NCBI RefSeq assembly: GCF_000182925.2
Contig: NC_026507.1
Coordinates: forward strand, 868,001 to 932,000
DNA from: Neurospora crassa OR74A
Lineage: Eukaryota > Ascomycota > Sordariomycetes > Sordariales > Sordariaceae
DNA: 64,000 bases
Direction: 5' to 3'
The translations under genes and the position numbers were made by a program. Of the stretch, positions 1-11,700 are shown piece by piece. Position 1 is the first letter of the stretch. Each line of letters begins with the position of its first letter. The notes beneath the pieces are model-generated. The model saw only the letters and a list, made by a program, of their open reading frames with translations, searched no databases and had not been told where the DNA came from.

Positions 1-73
1 AACAACAGTCTATTCCATTCGATGCGGTCTGTCACTGTTAGTTGAGGCACCTAGGCAGCGTTTAGTCAGGAAG

Positions 74-445
74 ATGATGGAAGAGAGGGGCACTCGATGG
101 AGCTTCCTGGGCCGGGAATTGTCGAGGGCTCAACCGAGCAGGGAGGACGCGAAGCCAAGTGAATGGCTTGTCGTTGGGTACTGGCTCGTGACCATATACC
201 GCAGCTTCAAGAACGTCCGAAGTATGGAAAAACCTCTTTCCGAGCTAGACGCAGAACAGAACAACGCTGCCATAAAGACCCCAACATCCAGAAACCCAGT
301 CAACCTCTTAAAGAGACTCCGGCCTCGTCCAGACAAGGACGTTGAGAAAGGTAACCCGCCGACAGAGAATGTCACCACTTCCCTTGCAGGGCAGGACACA
401 ACATCGGCTTCCGAACCAGAAGAAGCCCCTCGCCTATATATGTAA
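74..445 (+). CDS. Possible small ORF or 3' exon, unrecognised
   Basis: An open frame of 123 codons near the left edge, convergent with the zinc-finger gene that follows. The N-terminal third has a short hydrophobic patch (WLVVGYWLVTIY), and the rest is polar and rich in Lys, Glu and Thr. I recognise no domain. A sequence resembling a splice acceptor (gtcag) lies just before it, so it could be the last exon of a gene that starts outside the window. An overlapping antisense frame of similar length argues for caution. The coding claim is weak. Confidence 0.2.
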   Translation: MMEERGTRWSFLGRELSRAQPSREDAKPSEWLVVGYWLVTIYRSFKNVRSMEKPLSELDAEQNNAAIKTPTSRNPVNLLKRLRPRPDKDVEKGNPPTENVTTSLAGQDTTSASEPEEAPRLYM

Positions 446-505
446 AACATCACTCCTTGCAATACAAAAAACAAATGCAACGTCAAACGGGCATATGCAC
501 CGCTG

Positions 506-1549
506 TCACCACAATATCCTGACCGATGCTCCCATCCGCTTCTCGCTCCTGCATGCACCATGATGTGCCAACCCGTCTCGGCCTGTATCCCCGACCCATA
601 TGAACTCCCCGCAAGCCCCGTACGTACAAGTCCAGAACCACTTCTTCATCATCGTTTTTTCGTCAAGGGAATATAAAGCACCATCCCAGCTAACGTCGAC
701 GTAATCCAGCTTCATGGCTTCACCACAGCAGCACCTGGGCCTGTCATCGGCTTCTTCCTCACTGAGACTCCCAGGAGGACTTGAGATCCCCCATTTCTTC
801 CCTCTTTCAAGGGTGGTAACGGGTGAACCTTCTCCACTTGCTTTCGGTTCTTTGCTGCCAGTGCCATGCATCCCATCAGCATGACTACCACCGCGGGCAA
901 CGCCAGCATTGCTGGGAACAGAACCAACACCATCACCACGATCACCCTTACGGGGATTAACACCCTCATCCTTCGCAGCGATCGCAACCACATCGAAGGA
1001 TTCACCACCAGCCCACCCAACCCACGCCAACCCATACGGACACCGCTTACAAGCAAAGTATTTCCGCCCTGCGTTCCCCTTTGGATTCAGTGGACCCACG
1101 GTACAGAGCGTCGAGGGTTGATGACAGTTGTTGCAGGGCGGACCTTGATTTGTTTGCGCTTCCTGGGAAGCTGGCTTCGAGGATGATGATGGTGATGATG
1201 ATACCTCGGATTCCAAGTTTGACTTTGGTGGTGATGTTTGCGATGGCTCCAATGTCGCGGGTGTAGGTAGGCCGGAGAGGCTGGCGGAGCATGACGTCGA
1301 CTCGGTGTAGGAGTCGGAACATGACGAGGTGCGGGTTGGAAATTGGCTGGATGAATCCGCTTGGACGTGGGAGCTCCGCGACATGGATAAAGACATGGCG
1401 GCGAGATCGAAGCGGACGTCGTCCTGGTGGTGTTGCTGCTTGCGTGGGTGGTTTACAGGCATGGGTGACGCTGGCGTCGTTCCTGGCTTCTTATGACATG
1501 AGATAAGTTTCGTTGACGTTTGTGATGCCATGGTTGCGGCCGTTTGCAA
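506..1549 (-). CDS. GRF-type zinc-finger protein with two Cys clusters
   Basis: A single-exon frame of 347 residues. Residues 1-135 are Ser/Thr/Pro-rich and probably disordered. Residues about 137-180 form a GRF-like zinc cluster: C-x2-C, then GRKYFAC-x2-C and a W-V-G-W end. A second one lies at about 271-320, starting RPRCCCGEAM and ending WFWTC-x4-CGEFIWVGD. GRF fingers (C-x-C-G, N-x-G-R-x-F/Y-x-C, C-x-F-x-W) are known as single-stranded nucleic-acid binding modules in topoisomerase III, APE2 and NEIL3, and also occur in many uncharacterised fungal proteins. No enzyme domain accompanies them here. The start could be Met1 or Met7 (1531). A nucleic-acid binding role is inferred from the family only. 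Confidence 0.75.
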   Translation of the reverse strand: MQTAATMASQTSTKLISCHKKPGTTPASPMPVNHPRKQQHHQDDVRFDLAAMSLSMSRSSHVQADSSSQFPTRTSSCSDSYTESTSCSASLSGLPTPATLEPSQTSPPKSNLESEVSSSPSSSSKPASQEAQTNQGPPCNNCHQPSTLCTVGPLNPKGNAGRKYFACKRCPYGLAWVGWAGGESFDVVAIAAKDEGVNPRKGDRGDGVGSVPSNAGVARGGSHADGMHGTGSKEPKASGEGSPVTTLERGKKWGISSPPGSLSEEEADDRPRCCCGEAMKLDYVDVSWDGALYSLDEKTMMKKWFWTCTYGACGEFIWVGDTGRDGLAHHGACRSEKRMGASVRILW

Positions 1550-2787
1550 GGAACCGTTGTTAGATTGGGGAAGGCAAGACTCGGATCATTATCGACGTAG
1601 CGACGAGAGCTGGGATCAAGGGGCTGGCCTCATGGTGGTTATCTTGTTCATCTTTGGGTTGGAAAAATATCCGGATCACCACCGACTTTAGTACAAGCAA
1701 TAAAAGTGCAACAAGATATATGTCTTGGTGACCCGCTGCAAGAGGCCCACGACTCGTCCAATTATATCATTGTCCATGCCTTGATCCGTCCAAGGTCAAA
1801 TTGGAACCAATCACAGAATGCGCCCGTGTGAATCGAAAGGAACAGAATACAACATGACTGTCGCAACCTTCAAAAACCAGCACTGGGCAAGGTAAAGCAG
1901 GAAAAGAGAGAACAGGGCAAGCAAGTAGTAAGGCTTCTTGGTCGGTACTGGGGTCGGTACTCGGGAGTGTCATGTTGAAGACGGGACTGATGATTCCAAC
2001 GGTTGTCGTCAAAAGTGGAGTCTGTCTTACACCATGTGAGAGAGAGTGAGACCATCCCGTCTGCTAGCAATGGAGACATTTGGTTGTTGAAGCAATGGGC
2101 GGTTGGGTCCGACTTGGCTAGGTATCTAGCGGGTTAGGGCTCAGTGCGACCGAGACAGCACAGAAACCCCAGCATTGTCGATGGTGATGTCAGGCGGATT
2201 ATAAGGGAACTTTGACTTGTGAAATGCAAGACTCGAGGCGGCGATTGTCATCTTCGAAATCAGGTCTCGCAAGAAGTTGGTCGATCATGAGTGGACGGGA
2301 GGGGGGAAAGCGGCTATGCAACCCGAGACTTGCGGCAGGCACAGGCAGCTACGGGGGCGGGCAGGGCAGTTGGGGGCGCATGTCTAGCACAGGACTTGAT
2401 TGCCGGCCGCGGCAGGATGGGTACCCCGCCATTTCAGCCCATACTTGTATGTCGGGTACATGGTACTGTAGTACCAGCTCGCTGGAGCCTGAATCTGGTT
2501 TCAGCTTGGGCCCTGATCAGCATCCACATCCCACCACCTCCATCACTTTCACCGGTGATCTCTCAAACTTGATTCCTCCTCCTTCATCGCAATTTCAATT
2601 CGTGCTTGTGCGCTTCTCATTCATTATAAGGTCACTGCTTCCTATATTGCTTGATATTTCACTACCTAGAATTACAGCATCGCGAACACTGGACACCGAC
2701 CAGCCATATACTTACCCCACTAAACACACATTCACACACAGCAGCAGCAGCAGCAGCAGCAAGCAGCAGCAGCAAGCAACCGCAAAT
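1550..2787. other. Intergenic region with promoter and 5' leader of the EF-hand gene
   Basis: No supportable gene. The stretch lies between the divergent zinc-finger gene and the calmodulin-like gene and should hold both promoters. An open frame runs through part of it on the plus strand (2212-3048), but it crosses the first intron of the EF-hand gene and is out of frame with it. It is best read as leader sequence. Confidence 0.5.
2740..2776 (+). repeat. CAG trinucleotide repeat in 5' leader
   Basis: An almost pure run of CAG units, broken by AAG, ends about 12 bases before the start codon of the calmodulin-like gene. It would be transcribed as untranslated leader. It is a simple repeat likely to vary in length between strains. 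Confidence 0.8.
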
Positions 2788-3582
2788 ATGGTGAGTGCAG
2801 TTCACGACGACACAACGAAGGAATTACCAAGCAACACCGCAACAAACCCAACCCAACCTGCGCAACAACGAACCATCATGATATTCCAACACCCTACTAA
2901 TCAACCCACCCACAGACGCCCAAATACCCCACACTCACCCCCGAGCACATTGCTCAGTTCCGCGAAGTGTTCGACATCTTCGACAAGGACCACACGGGCG
3001 ACATCACCGCCGAAGAGCTGGGCGTCGTCATGCGCGAGCTGGGGCTGAACCCCTCCAAGGCCGAGCTCGAGGACCTGGTCAACGAGGCCGACACCAACAA
3101 GGACGGCGTCATCAACTTTGAGGAGTTTCTCAATCTCATGTCGCAGTCCGTCAAAGAAACCGATTCCGAAAAGGAGCTGCTGGAGGCCTTCAAGGTGTTT
3201 GACAAGGACAACTCGGGCACCATTTCGACCGAGGAGCTTAGGGCCGTCCTCAAAAGTCTGGGCGAGGACATGACGGATGCGGATGTGGATGAGATGATCA
3301 AGTTGGCGGATAAGAATGGGGACGGGCAGATTGATTGTGAGTCTTGTTTTTTTCTTTTCTACGAGGTTGACCCTGTTGTTCGTATGGGTTTGGGCGCTGC
3401 GAAGGAGGGCCAAGTGCGTTTGGCCCGTTGGACCGTTGAAGCACAAGGAGGAGGAGGAGGAGGAGGAGGAGGAGGAGGAGGAGGAGGAGAAGCCCGCAGG
3501 CACGGGCGACTGGAGCCATTGATGCGCAGATGTGCTAACTTGATCACATGCAGATGCCGAGTTTGCTCAGATCATGAAATAA
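2788..3582 (+). CDS. Calmodulin-like four-EF-hand protein
   Basis: Three exons: 2788-2790, 2916-3336 and 3554-3582, giving 150 residues. Exon 1 is only the ATG, followed at once by gtgagt. The protein begins [20 protein letters not shown]. Four EF-hand loops are intact: [36 protein letters not shown] and [12 protein letters not shown], each with acidic residues at loop positions 1 and 12. A Glu-rich linker (SEKELLEAF) separates the pairs, as in calmodulin. Length and spacing match calmodulin or troponin-C. The N-terminus is longer and unlike the strongly conserved fungal calmodulin start (ADSLTEEQ), so this may be a second, calmodulin-like calcium sensor rather than the essential calmodulin. 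It is expected to be cytosolic. Exon 3 completes hand IV and ends FAQIMK. Confidence 0.92.
3445..3490 (+). repeat. GGA/GAG repeat inside intron 2 of the EF-hand gene
   Basis: About fifteen GGA units in a row lie within the second intron (3337-3553) of the calmodulin-like gene. The purine-rich run would be in the pre-mRNA and is longer than usual for a fungal intron. Open frames of poly-Gly, poly-Glu or poly-Pro here are artefacts of the repeat. Confidence 0.85.
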
Positions 3583-4790
3583 GCGAGCTGAGGCCGTGAA
3601 AGCGATACACACCACGGGGCAGATTTCACTTCAGTCACCTCAAGGGTGACAAACTACATGCCAAATCAGCGAACGATATCGGACTCGCAGGAACGGGCGC
3701 ACACACGCTGCGGAAAGGGCAGATAGCCTGGCAGCTCAGGAGCGGCAGGCAAGGCTGCGGGATGCGAGCTGCAGAAGCTGAGGCAGCGCGGCTATTTTAC
3801 CAACGAGCGGAGATATGTACGTATTCACACGCAGGAACTCTTGCTACTACTGTTCGGGAAATGAGCAGGCGGGCGTAATATACAGGACACACATGGTATG
3901 GGCTAAGGTCTGGTTTGGGATAAGTTATGAAGGCCGGAGGCTTTCATTCAGACATACAACAATTATAGTTTCATGCCTTGATTGCGTTTCATCATCAAGT
4001 TATGAGCCCGTCACTGTTTGATTTGCCTTGGTCGCGTACAGTGAGTGGCATGCGTTGCGAAGAAGGGTAAGTTGCATATGCCTTGTCAGATGTTGACAAG
4101 CAGGTACCAAGCATATAAGCCGGTCTGACAAATTACAGCGTTTGTGACTAACAGCCATGGTTGTAGATAGGAGAGTTGTGGCCAGTCGCCAAAGCCCATG
4201 GAGCCAGTTTTCGAGGTGTCTTCGAGTCATTGAATGAGATGCTACCTACTCATCGATAACGGACGAGTTTCACCATGAGAGGTGACACGATAATTCAGTA
4301 CGTGAAAACGATATACATACAGTCCAGTACTGGTTTGTTTGTTAGTTCGAGACCTCGTGTCAACTTTCCTATGCATTTTTATACCTAAATAATAAACAAG
4401 TTAACCTTGAATACGCCATCGCTAACCTTCAAAGTACTGTATTAAATCCAGCTAATGCCTTTCAATCTGTCCGTGTAGGCTTTGGGACTCTTCGAAATAT
4501 ATTTTCTCTAGTGCACACAATATATATATTGTACAACTAGGAGTGCCTAGTGTACCAAGCTACAACAATCAACCAGCATCGGACTGTATCCCCAATTCTT
4601 ATTGAGAAAAAGGATGTAACCTCATCAAAACTGGATAATATAGAACAGAGGCCTCTTTCAAGACAAATTCAAGCCCCAAACGCCGATGCTATGCAACGCA
4701 AAACTACCGTACTTCCCACAGCCATCATCACCTCCAATCGCATCCTCATCGCTCTCTCGTGGAGTCTCCTCATTTACTACACCTTCCCTC
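3583..4790. other. Intergenic, nothing recognised
   Basis: A stretch between the convergent ends of the EF-hand gene and the protease gene. Only short frames without recognisable similarity occur. An AT-rich patch near 4500-4540 may be part of the 3' ends. I see no RNA gene. Confidence 0.5.
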
Positions 4791-6259
<1,469 letters not shown>

Positions 6260-8070
6260 TTTTCTTCTTCTTGGTGTTGTTGATACCTAAGAGGAATGAG
6301 AAAGACTTGAGACGGGAAAAACAACACCCCCAAGTCAGAGTGAACCGTTCACCGTCACTCTCTCTCTCCTGGCTTTCATGAAAAAAAAAAAGGCGGGACA
6401 CAGCGAGCTTTTAACAGGATCCACGCCCCTGCCACCACCAACTTATGTACGCCAAGTCGCCAACCACGCCGCCGTCCAGGCGACCAGCCAGCATCAGCCC
6501 TACCCTACCAGCCTACCTCCTATGGAGTCTAGCGTCCACTATCCCCACTGTAGCGAAGCCAGGAATAGCATTCGCTACCCATGATTCCCCGTAGGTAGCG
6601 AAGTGCTGGGATGTTGCATACGATGTGTGGATGTGAACCACAGCGTTCCGATAAATCCAACCGGGAATCCCTCAATCACACAGCCCGAAAAGTGCGGAAA
6701 CAAACCCCCCCGAAAACCGCCATTTTCAAAGGTAAAACGGACGGCCAATTGGCAACCTATGGGCAGGCAATTCTTCCCCCTGCCGCAGGCTATGTACCAT
6801 AAAGACTTGAAAGCAAACAGGGGGCCAAAGGCAGGCACGGCAGCCTGGCACCAGCACCTCTCCGCGCGCCTTGGTTCTTGGTTTTATGGAACGGGCTTGG
6901 GAGCTTGGCTTTCACCTGGTTATTGTTTTGGGATTGATTGTCGTTGGGACAAGACAAATGCAGCGAGCGAGGCGGCGGCGGCGGCGCTTGTTGGGAGGAG
7001 GCTGGGTAGGTAAAGGTAGGTAGGTACCGGCAATCATTGTTGGAGCCGAAAGTAAAAAGTCATTTCGCAACTTTTTTAGTCTGCCCGTATTGTGAGAACC
7101 ACCATCACTTATCGAGAGTGAGTTAACAAAAAAAAAAAAAGATTGACCATCACTTATTCCGGATATCTATCTGGGAAATGAATGAAGCCATCGTATTTCT
7201 TCCGTCTCGGCGGATAAATCGGGTGTCCTTCTCTTGTGACGGCAGAGAGAGAGGCTCCCAAAGTGGGCGGTGTCGTGAACCCCGGATCCCCGTGGTGATG
7301 GGCACTGCCCGCCCCTGCATGGACTTGCCCGTCTTTGTGGGCTCCATCGGTCCTGGTCCGCCCGGTGAGCTTTCGTTGGACGCTGGGCGTTGCTGGGCAC
7401 GGGAATAGTGTCTCGGCGTTCTGCAGCCATCTGCCGTGACATGCGAAGACGACGAAAGCCAAGGATGATATCAGGAACTGAGAATTAAAAAACACACGAA
7501 AAGTCAAAATGCCGACATTCTATTGGATTCCCCCAAAACTTCCCAAAACTTCCCAAAACTTGTTGACAGCGTTGATAAAGACAAGACGGACGAAAGTGGT
7601 TGAAGAATAGGAATGGTTGACGAATAGGAATGGTTGAAGAATAGGAATGGTGAGATTAGGGGATGGGGCAGATCTCGACAGCAAACAAACAACCTAAGTT
7701 TGGGGAGAATAATCGATGTGAAAAGTAGGTGTGATTGATCTTCCTGGGGCAGTTACAGATAGAGAAACTGTTACACAGACGTGGTTGTCGAAATTGTTGT
7801 GTTGGTGTTGCATGCCGCTTGCCGCCAACGGCCCGACGAAAAGGCGATAATGATAGGAATACAAACGAATGGCCGGCCAACTTCCACTTCCCACACTGCG
7901 AGCTTCCGAGATTCCAACGGCAAAACATAAAAAAAGATAAAAAAAAAGACTCAAAGTCAAATAAAAACATCGATAAGCATGGAACCGACTGCTCTCAAAA
8001 TGCGCATATTGGATATCAACTAACTTCATCAATCTACAACACCATGCCCCTACCCCTACCCCTACCATTA
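6260..8070. other. Intergenic between protease promoter and splicing-factor 3' end
   Basis: About 1.8 kb without a supportable gene. It should hold the promoter of the protease (right of 6259) and the 3' untranslated end of the Ntr1-type gene. Several 60-140 codon frames occur on both strands, but none shows domain-like composition. A (GGTA)n-like patch lies at 7008-7029 and near-identical 16-17 nt direct repeats (gaataggaatggttga) at about 7604-7650. Confidence 0.45.
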
Positions 8071-10959
8071 CTACAAAACCAACTCCAACAGCGCCTCCCA
8101 TCCACTCTGCGGCTCCCTGTGAATCTTGAGCACATCCTGCCCCTTGACCTCCACAAACAGCACATCGCCCTTGAACCGAATCAGCACACCACCCTTGCCA
8201 TCTCCCCTGGCCGTGATCCGGTAATATGGTCCTTCGGCATGCATCTTCTTGCGCTCCGGGATAAACTGCAAGTCGTTCTCCTGGCACCAATCCTCCAGCG
8301 CATGTCTGAACGTGATTTCCTCGGGCTGTTTCTTCTCTGCCTCCGCTGGCGGCGGTCGGGCTTCCCGTTCGCGGTGCTTCTCACGATTACGATGTTCGCG
8401 CTCGTGCCGGGACGACGATGAGTACTTGGATGAAGGCAAAGCGGGACCTCGTTCCGGAGCCTTGAGCTCCGTCTTTGCGCGATCACCCAGATCCAGAGCG
8501 CGCTCAATCATCTTCATGCCCTTTTCGAACTCGGCCGTGATGGACGGGAGTGACTTGATTTCCTCCGGGAACACTTGATCCTGCCACCACTCGAACCACT
8601 GACCAATCTGCTCGTAGTTCGCCGTATCGAGGAGAAGCCACTGATACAGCGCGTCATGCCACATGGGGAACACCTCGACCACAATCACCTCTCCGACCAT
8701 GGACGGACGGATAACGTCAAGCCATTTGAACAAGCCCTCGAGCATGTCCATGTACGGCTCCTGGTCGCGCGGGTCGACGCGGAAGTTCTTGCGCATGTAC
8801 CGCGCCATGCTGGGGAGGAGGTGGTTCATCACGAGCGGACCCCATTGGTCGGAACCCCGGCGAGGGCGGAGAACTTCCTTCCATTGTTTAAGGCCCGGGA
8901 TCACGCCGCGGCTGAATTCCCAGACGTCAATGAGCTGGCGGAATTTGCGCTTGACGTCCGCCACGAGACCGGTCGAGCTCTTGGGGTCAAGGTGGGTCGA
9001 AGGTAGGTAGGGGAGCCATGGAAAGATCCACACGTGCGGGAGATTGGATGTGCTGCTCTTCTTTTTGGGGTGCCACTTCTGGACGGCTTCTTCGAGTTTG
9101 CGGACAATGTCTTGGAGAAGCTGGGACCGGATAAACGAGGGGATTAGCCCATCCCAGGCTTCAAAGACAGCGATGAGTTGGTCGGGCTCCCGCACGTCCC
9201 ATGTCCTCACCGCACTTGCCACAGAGGGGAGCCAGAGCTGGTACATCATGGTCTCATAGGGGGTTGCTGTGGCCCGACGGTGGGTATGCTTGGTCTTCTG
9301 GTCGAGGCCGAGTAGTTTCCGAATGGACATCAGACCATCAACAAAGCCTGGCTTGGGGTCCTCGAGGGGTTTCCAGATCTGTAGGTATTCCCTGAGGGCA
9401 GGATAGACGGCGGCAACGGCGAGTAATGCGACCTCGTCCTTGATCTGTGGCAGCATGGCATCAGAAAAGGAGTCGGAGGCGCTCACTAGACCAGAAATTG
9501 TGCGTCGCAGCTTGTAGTCAAGGTCCGCCCTCTTGTCAAATTCGCCGCTCTCGACGGGGATAGAGAGCACTTCGCAAAGACCCGTGATGGCCCTGTTCGC
9601 TTGTAGGCTTGCCGTGAGCTCGTCCAACTCCTGCTGCTCTTGCTTAAGCTGCAATTCGGCGTATGCCTTGCGTTCCTGAAGGTTCTGCCATTCTTCGAGA
9701 ATCGCCATAAAATCATTCTGAGCCCGTCTAACGAGCTTTCGGGATTCGGCCGCCTCCGTCGACTCGGCAGGGGTGGTGGTTCCGGTAGGGGTCATCAGGC
9801 CTGAAGACGTCGTGAGCATCTTCTTGCCAGGTCCGGTCATATCCAGGATGGGAGTAAAGGCATCGGGAATGTTCAGCCCCGGGGCGACCTTCTTGACCTC
9901 ATCCAAAGTCATATACTTGGGCTTCTTGGGTCGCGGCGTGCTGCCAGCGCTGGCCGTACCACTTCCCAGTCCGCCAGCCAAAGCCTTCTTTCTGCGAGCG
10001 GCCTTTTTCTTTTTCTCCTCCTCTTCCGAGTCTACCAGCTCCTCTCCACGCAGACGTGCCTGCCGCTTCTCTTCTTCCCGTTCTGCTTGCGTCTTTTCCT
10101 TGACAGCGCCCAGACCGGCACCCTGGGGCCGGAGGTTCGCCTCGATAATGACGTTGCGTCCCTGGCCTTCTTTACCGAGACCCTTGCCCTCCTGGTAGCC
10201 CATCTTGGCCATCATGCGGGCAGCAAAGGACATCTTGTTGGTTTTTGTCTTTCCATCTTTTGCCCGAGCAAAGGCGCTGGGCAGGGCGACGCGGGGCGTG
10301 GAAGCTTCATCGTCGTCTTTTGCGAGGAGCGTTGGTGCTTGGGCCGAGGTCGGGGTGAATCCTGGACCGAGAGGGTTCGACATGTTGATTGTTGACTTGA
10401 CAAAGGATTGTCGTGGCGGACTCTTCTCTTGCTGTTTCTGTGTCGGAGGTACCCATCCCAGTCCTTGCCCTGTTGCTGCAGCGGCGGCAGGTTTGAAGCC
10501 CAGACCAACGCCTCGCGACTCTTCCTCTTCTTGTTCGTCATCCTCGTCGTCCTCAGCATGGGCAGCCTTCATCGATGGCCTCGAGTCGTACTCGTCATCC
10601 TCGTCCTCTTCGTCGTCAATATCATCTTCATCCTCGTCCTCGTCCGAGTTGGCTGGCTTGTTGTTGGCTGACGAGACAAAGCTGACGCCCTTTGTGCGGA
10701 GGTTCTTGCGCTTCCATCGAGGACCCTCGTCTTCGCTTTCGGAACCAAAGACACCAAGGGCCGCGGCTTCCTTTGCGTCGCGACCAGTTCTGCGTCTCTT
10801 GCGCGGGTTGAAGTCGGCGAAATCGTCATCGTGGGGATCGCGCGATGGCACCTGGAAATCATCGTTATCGTCCGCGTCCGAATCCGAGGACGAGTAATCG
10901 GCGGCAGTGGCCTTGTTGAGTTTGGAGGCGTCGAAGTTGAACCCGCCAAGGCCAGCCAT
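8071..10959 (-). CDS. Ntr1/TFIP11-type G-patch spliceosome disassembly factor
   Basis: One uninterrupted frame of 962 residues. Residues 1-150 are strongly acidic with a basic nuclear-localisation patch (NPRKRRRTGRD). A G-patch lies at about 243-290 (FAARMMAKMGYQEGKGLGKE), followed by a charged coiled segment to about 330. Residues about 400-780 are the GCFC superhelical domain of the STIP/TFIP11/Ntr1 family (MMYQLWLPSVASAVRTWD, HVWIFPWLPYL). The C-terminus (LEDWCQENDLQFIPERKKMH to FVEVKG) matches the conserved end of that family. Yeast Ntr1 activates the DEAH helicase Prp43 through its G-patch to release intron-lariat spliceosomes, and the same nuclear role is expected here. Long intronless genes are common for this family in filamentous fungi. 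Nothing appears missing. Confidence 0.95.
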   Translation of the reverse strand: MAGLGGFNFDASKLNKATAADYSSSDSDADDNDDFQVPSRDPHDDDFADFNPRKRRRTGRDAKEAAALGVFGSESEDEGPRWKRKNLRTKGVSFVSSANNKPANSDEDEDEDDIDDEEDEDDEYDSRPSMKAAHAEDDEDDEQEEEESRGVGLGFKPAAAAATGQGLGWVPPTQKQQEKSPPRQSFVKSTINMSNPLGPGFTPTSAQAPTLLAKDDDEASTPRVALPSAFARAKDGKTKTNKMSFAARMMAKMGYQEGKGLGKEGQGRNVIIEANLRPQGAGLGAVKEKTQAEREEEKRQARLRGEELVDSEEEEKKKKAARRKKALAGGLGSGTASAGSTPRPKKPKYMTLDEVKKVAPGLNIPDAFTPILDMTGPGKKMLTTSSGLMTPTGTTTPAESTEAAESRKLVRRAQNDFMAILEEWQNLQERKAYAELQLKQEQQELDELTASLQANRAITGLCEVLSIPVESGEFDKRADLDYKLRRTISGLVSASDSFSDAMLPQIKDEVALLAVAAVYPALREYLQIWKPLEDPKPGFVDGLMSIRKLLGLDQKTKHTHRRATATPYETMMYQLWLPSVASAVRTWDVREPDQLIAVFEAWDGLIPSFIRSQLLQDIVRKLEEAVQKWHPKKKSSTSNLPHVWIFPWLPYLPSTHLDPKSSTGLVADVKRKFRQLIDVWEFSRGVIPGLKQWKEVLRPRRGSDQWGPLVMNHLLPSMARYMRKNFRVDPRDQEPYMDMLEGLFKWLDVIRPSMVGEVIVVEVFPMWHDALYQWLLLDTANYEQIGQWFEWWQDQVFPEEIKSLPSITAEFEKGMKMIERALDLGDRAKTELKAPERGPALPSSKYSSSSRHEREHRNREKHREREARPPPAEAEKKQPEEITFRHALEDWCQENDLQFIPERKKMHAEGPYYRITARGDGKGGVLIRFKGDVLFVEVKGQDVLKIHREPQSGWEALLELVL

Positions 10960-11700
10960 GATGGCGATTTCGGGTCGAGTGTGGTCGTGGAAAAAAAGAC
11001 AAAAAGAGAAGCGGGAGGTGGTGATGACGGCGGGATGTTGATGTTTGGAAATTGTTTGGAGGTTGCTCGCTACAAGCTACCTAAGTACCGATGTTGACTT
11101 CTGTAGCACTGAGCAACAGGCGTCGTACAGTGACCGGGGTGTGTCCCAATTGATGGGTCCAGCGGGTGCAAGTGGCGTTAGAACTTTTGGCTCGTACGTA
11201 CCTTCTTTGACTTATCGGGGCTTTTCCCCCGCAAAGCCATTAACCGCTTCTTAGTGCATTTCTACTTGCAAAGTGTGGTGAGATTACAGCTGGAGGGCTG
11301 ATTGCATTAAAACGTGTGTCATTCTCAACTTCGATTTGGCTGCAGTTGGTCACAAGTCACGCCTATGTATGAGACAGAGTAAGTTAACGAGACAATGTCA
11401 TCGATGTAGTGCTTGGTATTAAACGTTCAATATCAAAATCCTATGTGCAAAATGATACTGCCTGGTCACCCAAGGTCGGATGTCTGGCATGTCTGGGTAT
11501 CTCTCATTACGTCCCAAACCGGACTCGGCTTTTCACCACCCCGCTTTTCATGCTTCCAACGAGGTTCCTGCCTGTCGGTTGTGCCCCTCCAACGCGATTT
11601 CCATCAAATCTCGATTCTCATCGACTCTTCCGCCGACACGACATCTTTTCCATTCAACTTGTCCTCTCCGCGCCGTTTCCATGTACAGAAGGACGCCTCT
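10960..11700. other. Intergenic, promoter of the Ntr1-type gene
   Basis: About 0.7 kb between the start of the splicing-factor gene and the 3' end of the reductase gene. Overlapping plus-strand frames at 11409-11737 have no domain character. Nothing else is seen. Confidence 0.4.

Noticed and set aside
2212-3048. 278-codon plus-strand frame
   Set aside because: It covers the leader, first intron and part of exon 2 of the EF-hand gene in another frame and contains the CAG repeat as poly-Ser. It is a shadow.
6603-7013. 136-codon plus-strand frame upstream of the protease
   Set aside because: Lies in the probable promoter, has strong overlapping antisense frames and no recognisable features.
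10205-10897. 230-codon Ser-rich frame on the plus strand
   Set aside because: It is antisense to the acidic N-terminus of the Ntr1-type gene; the poly-Ser comes from Asp/Glu codons read backwards.
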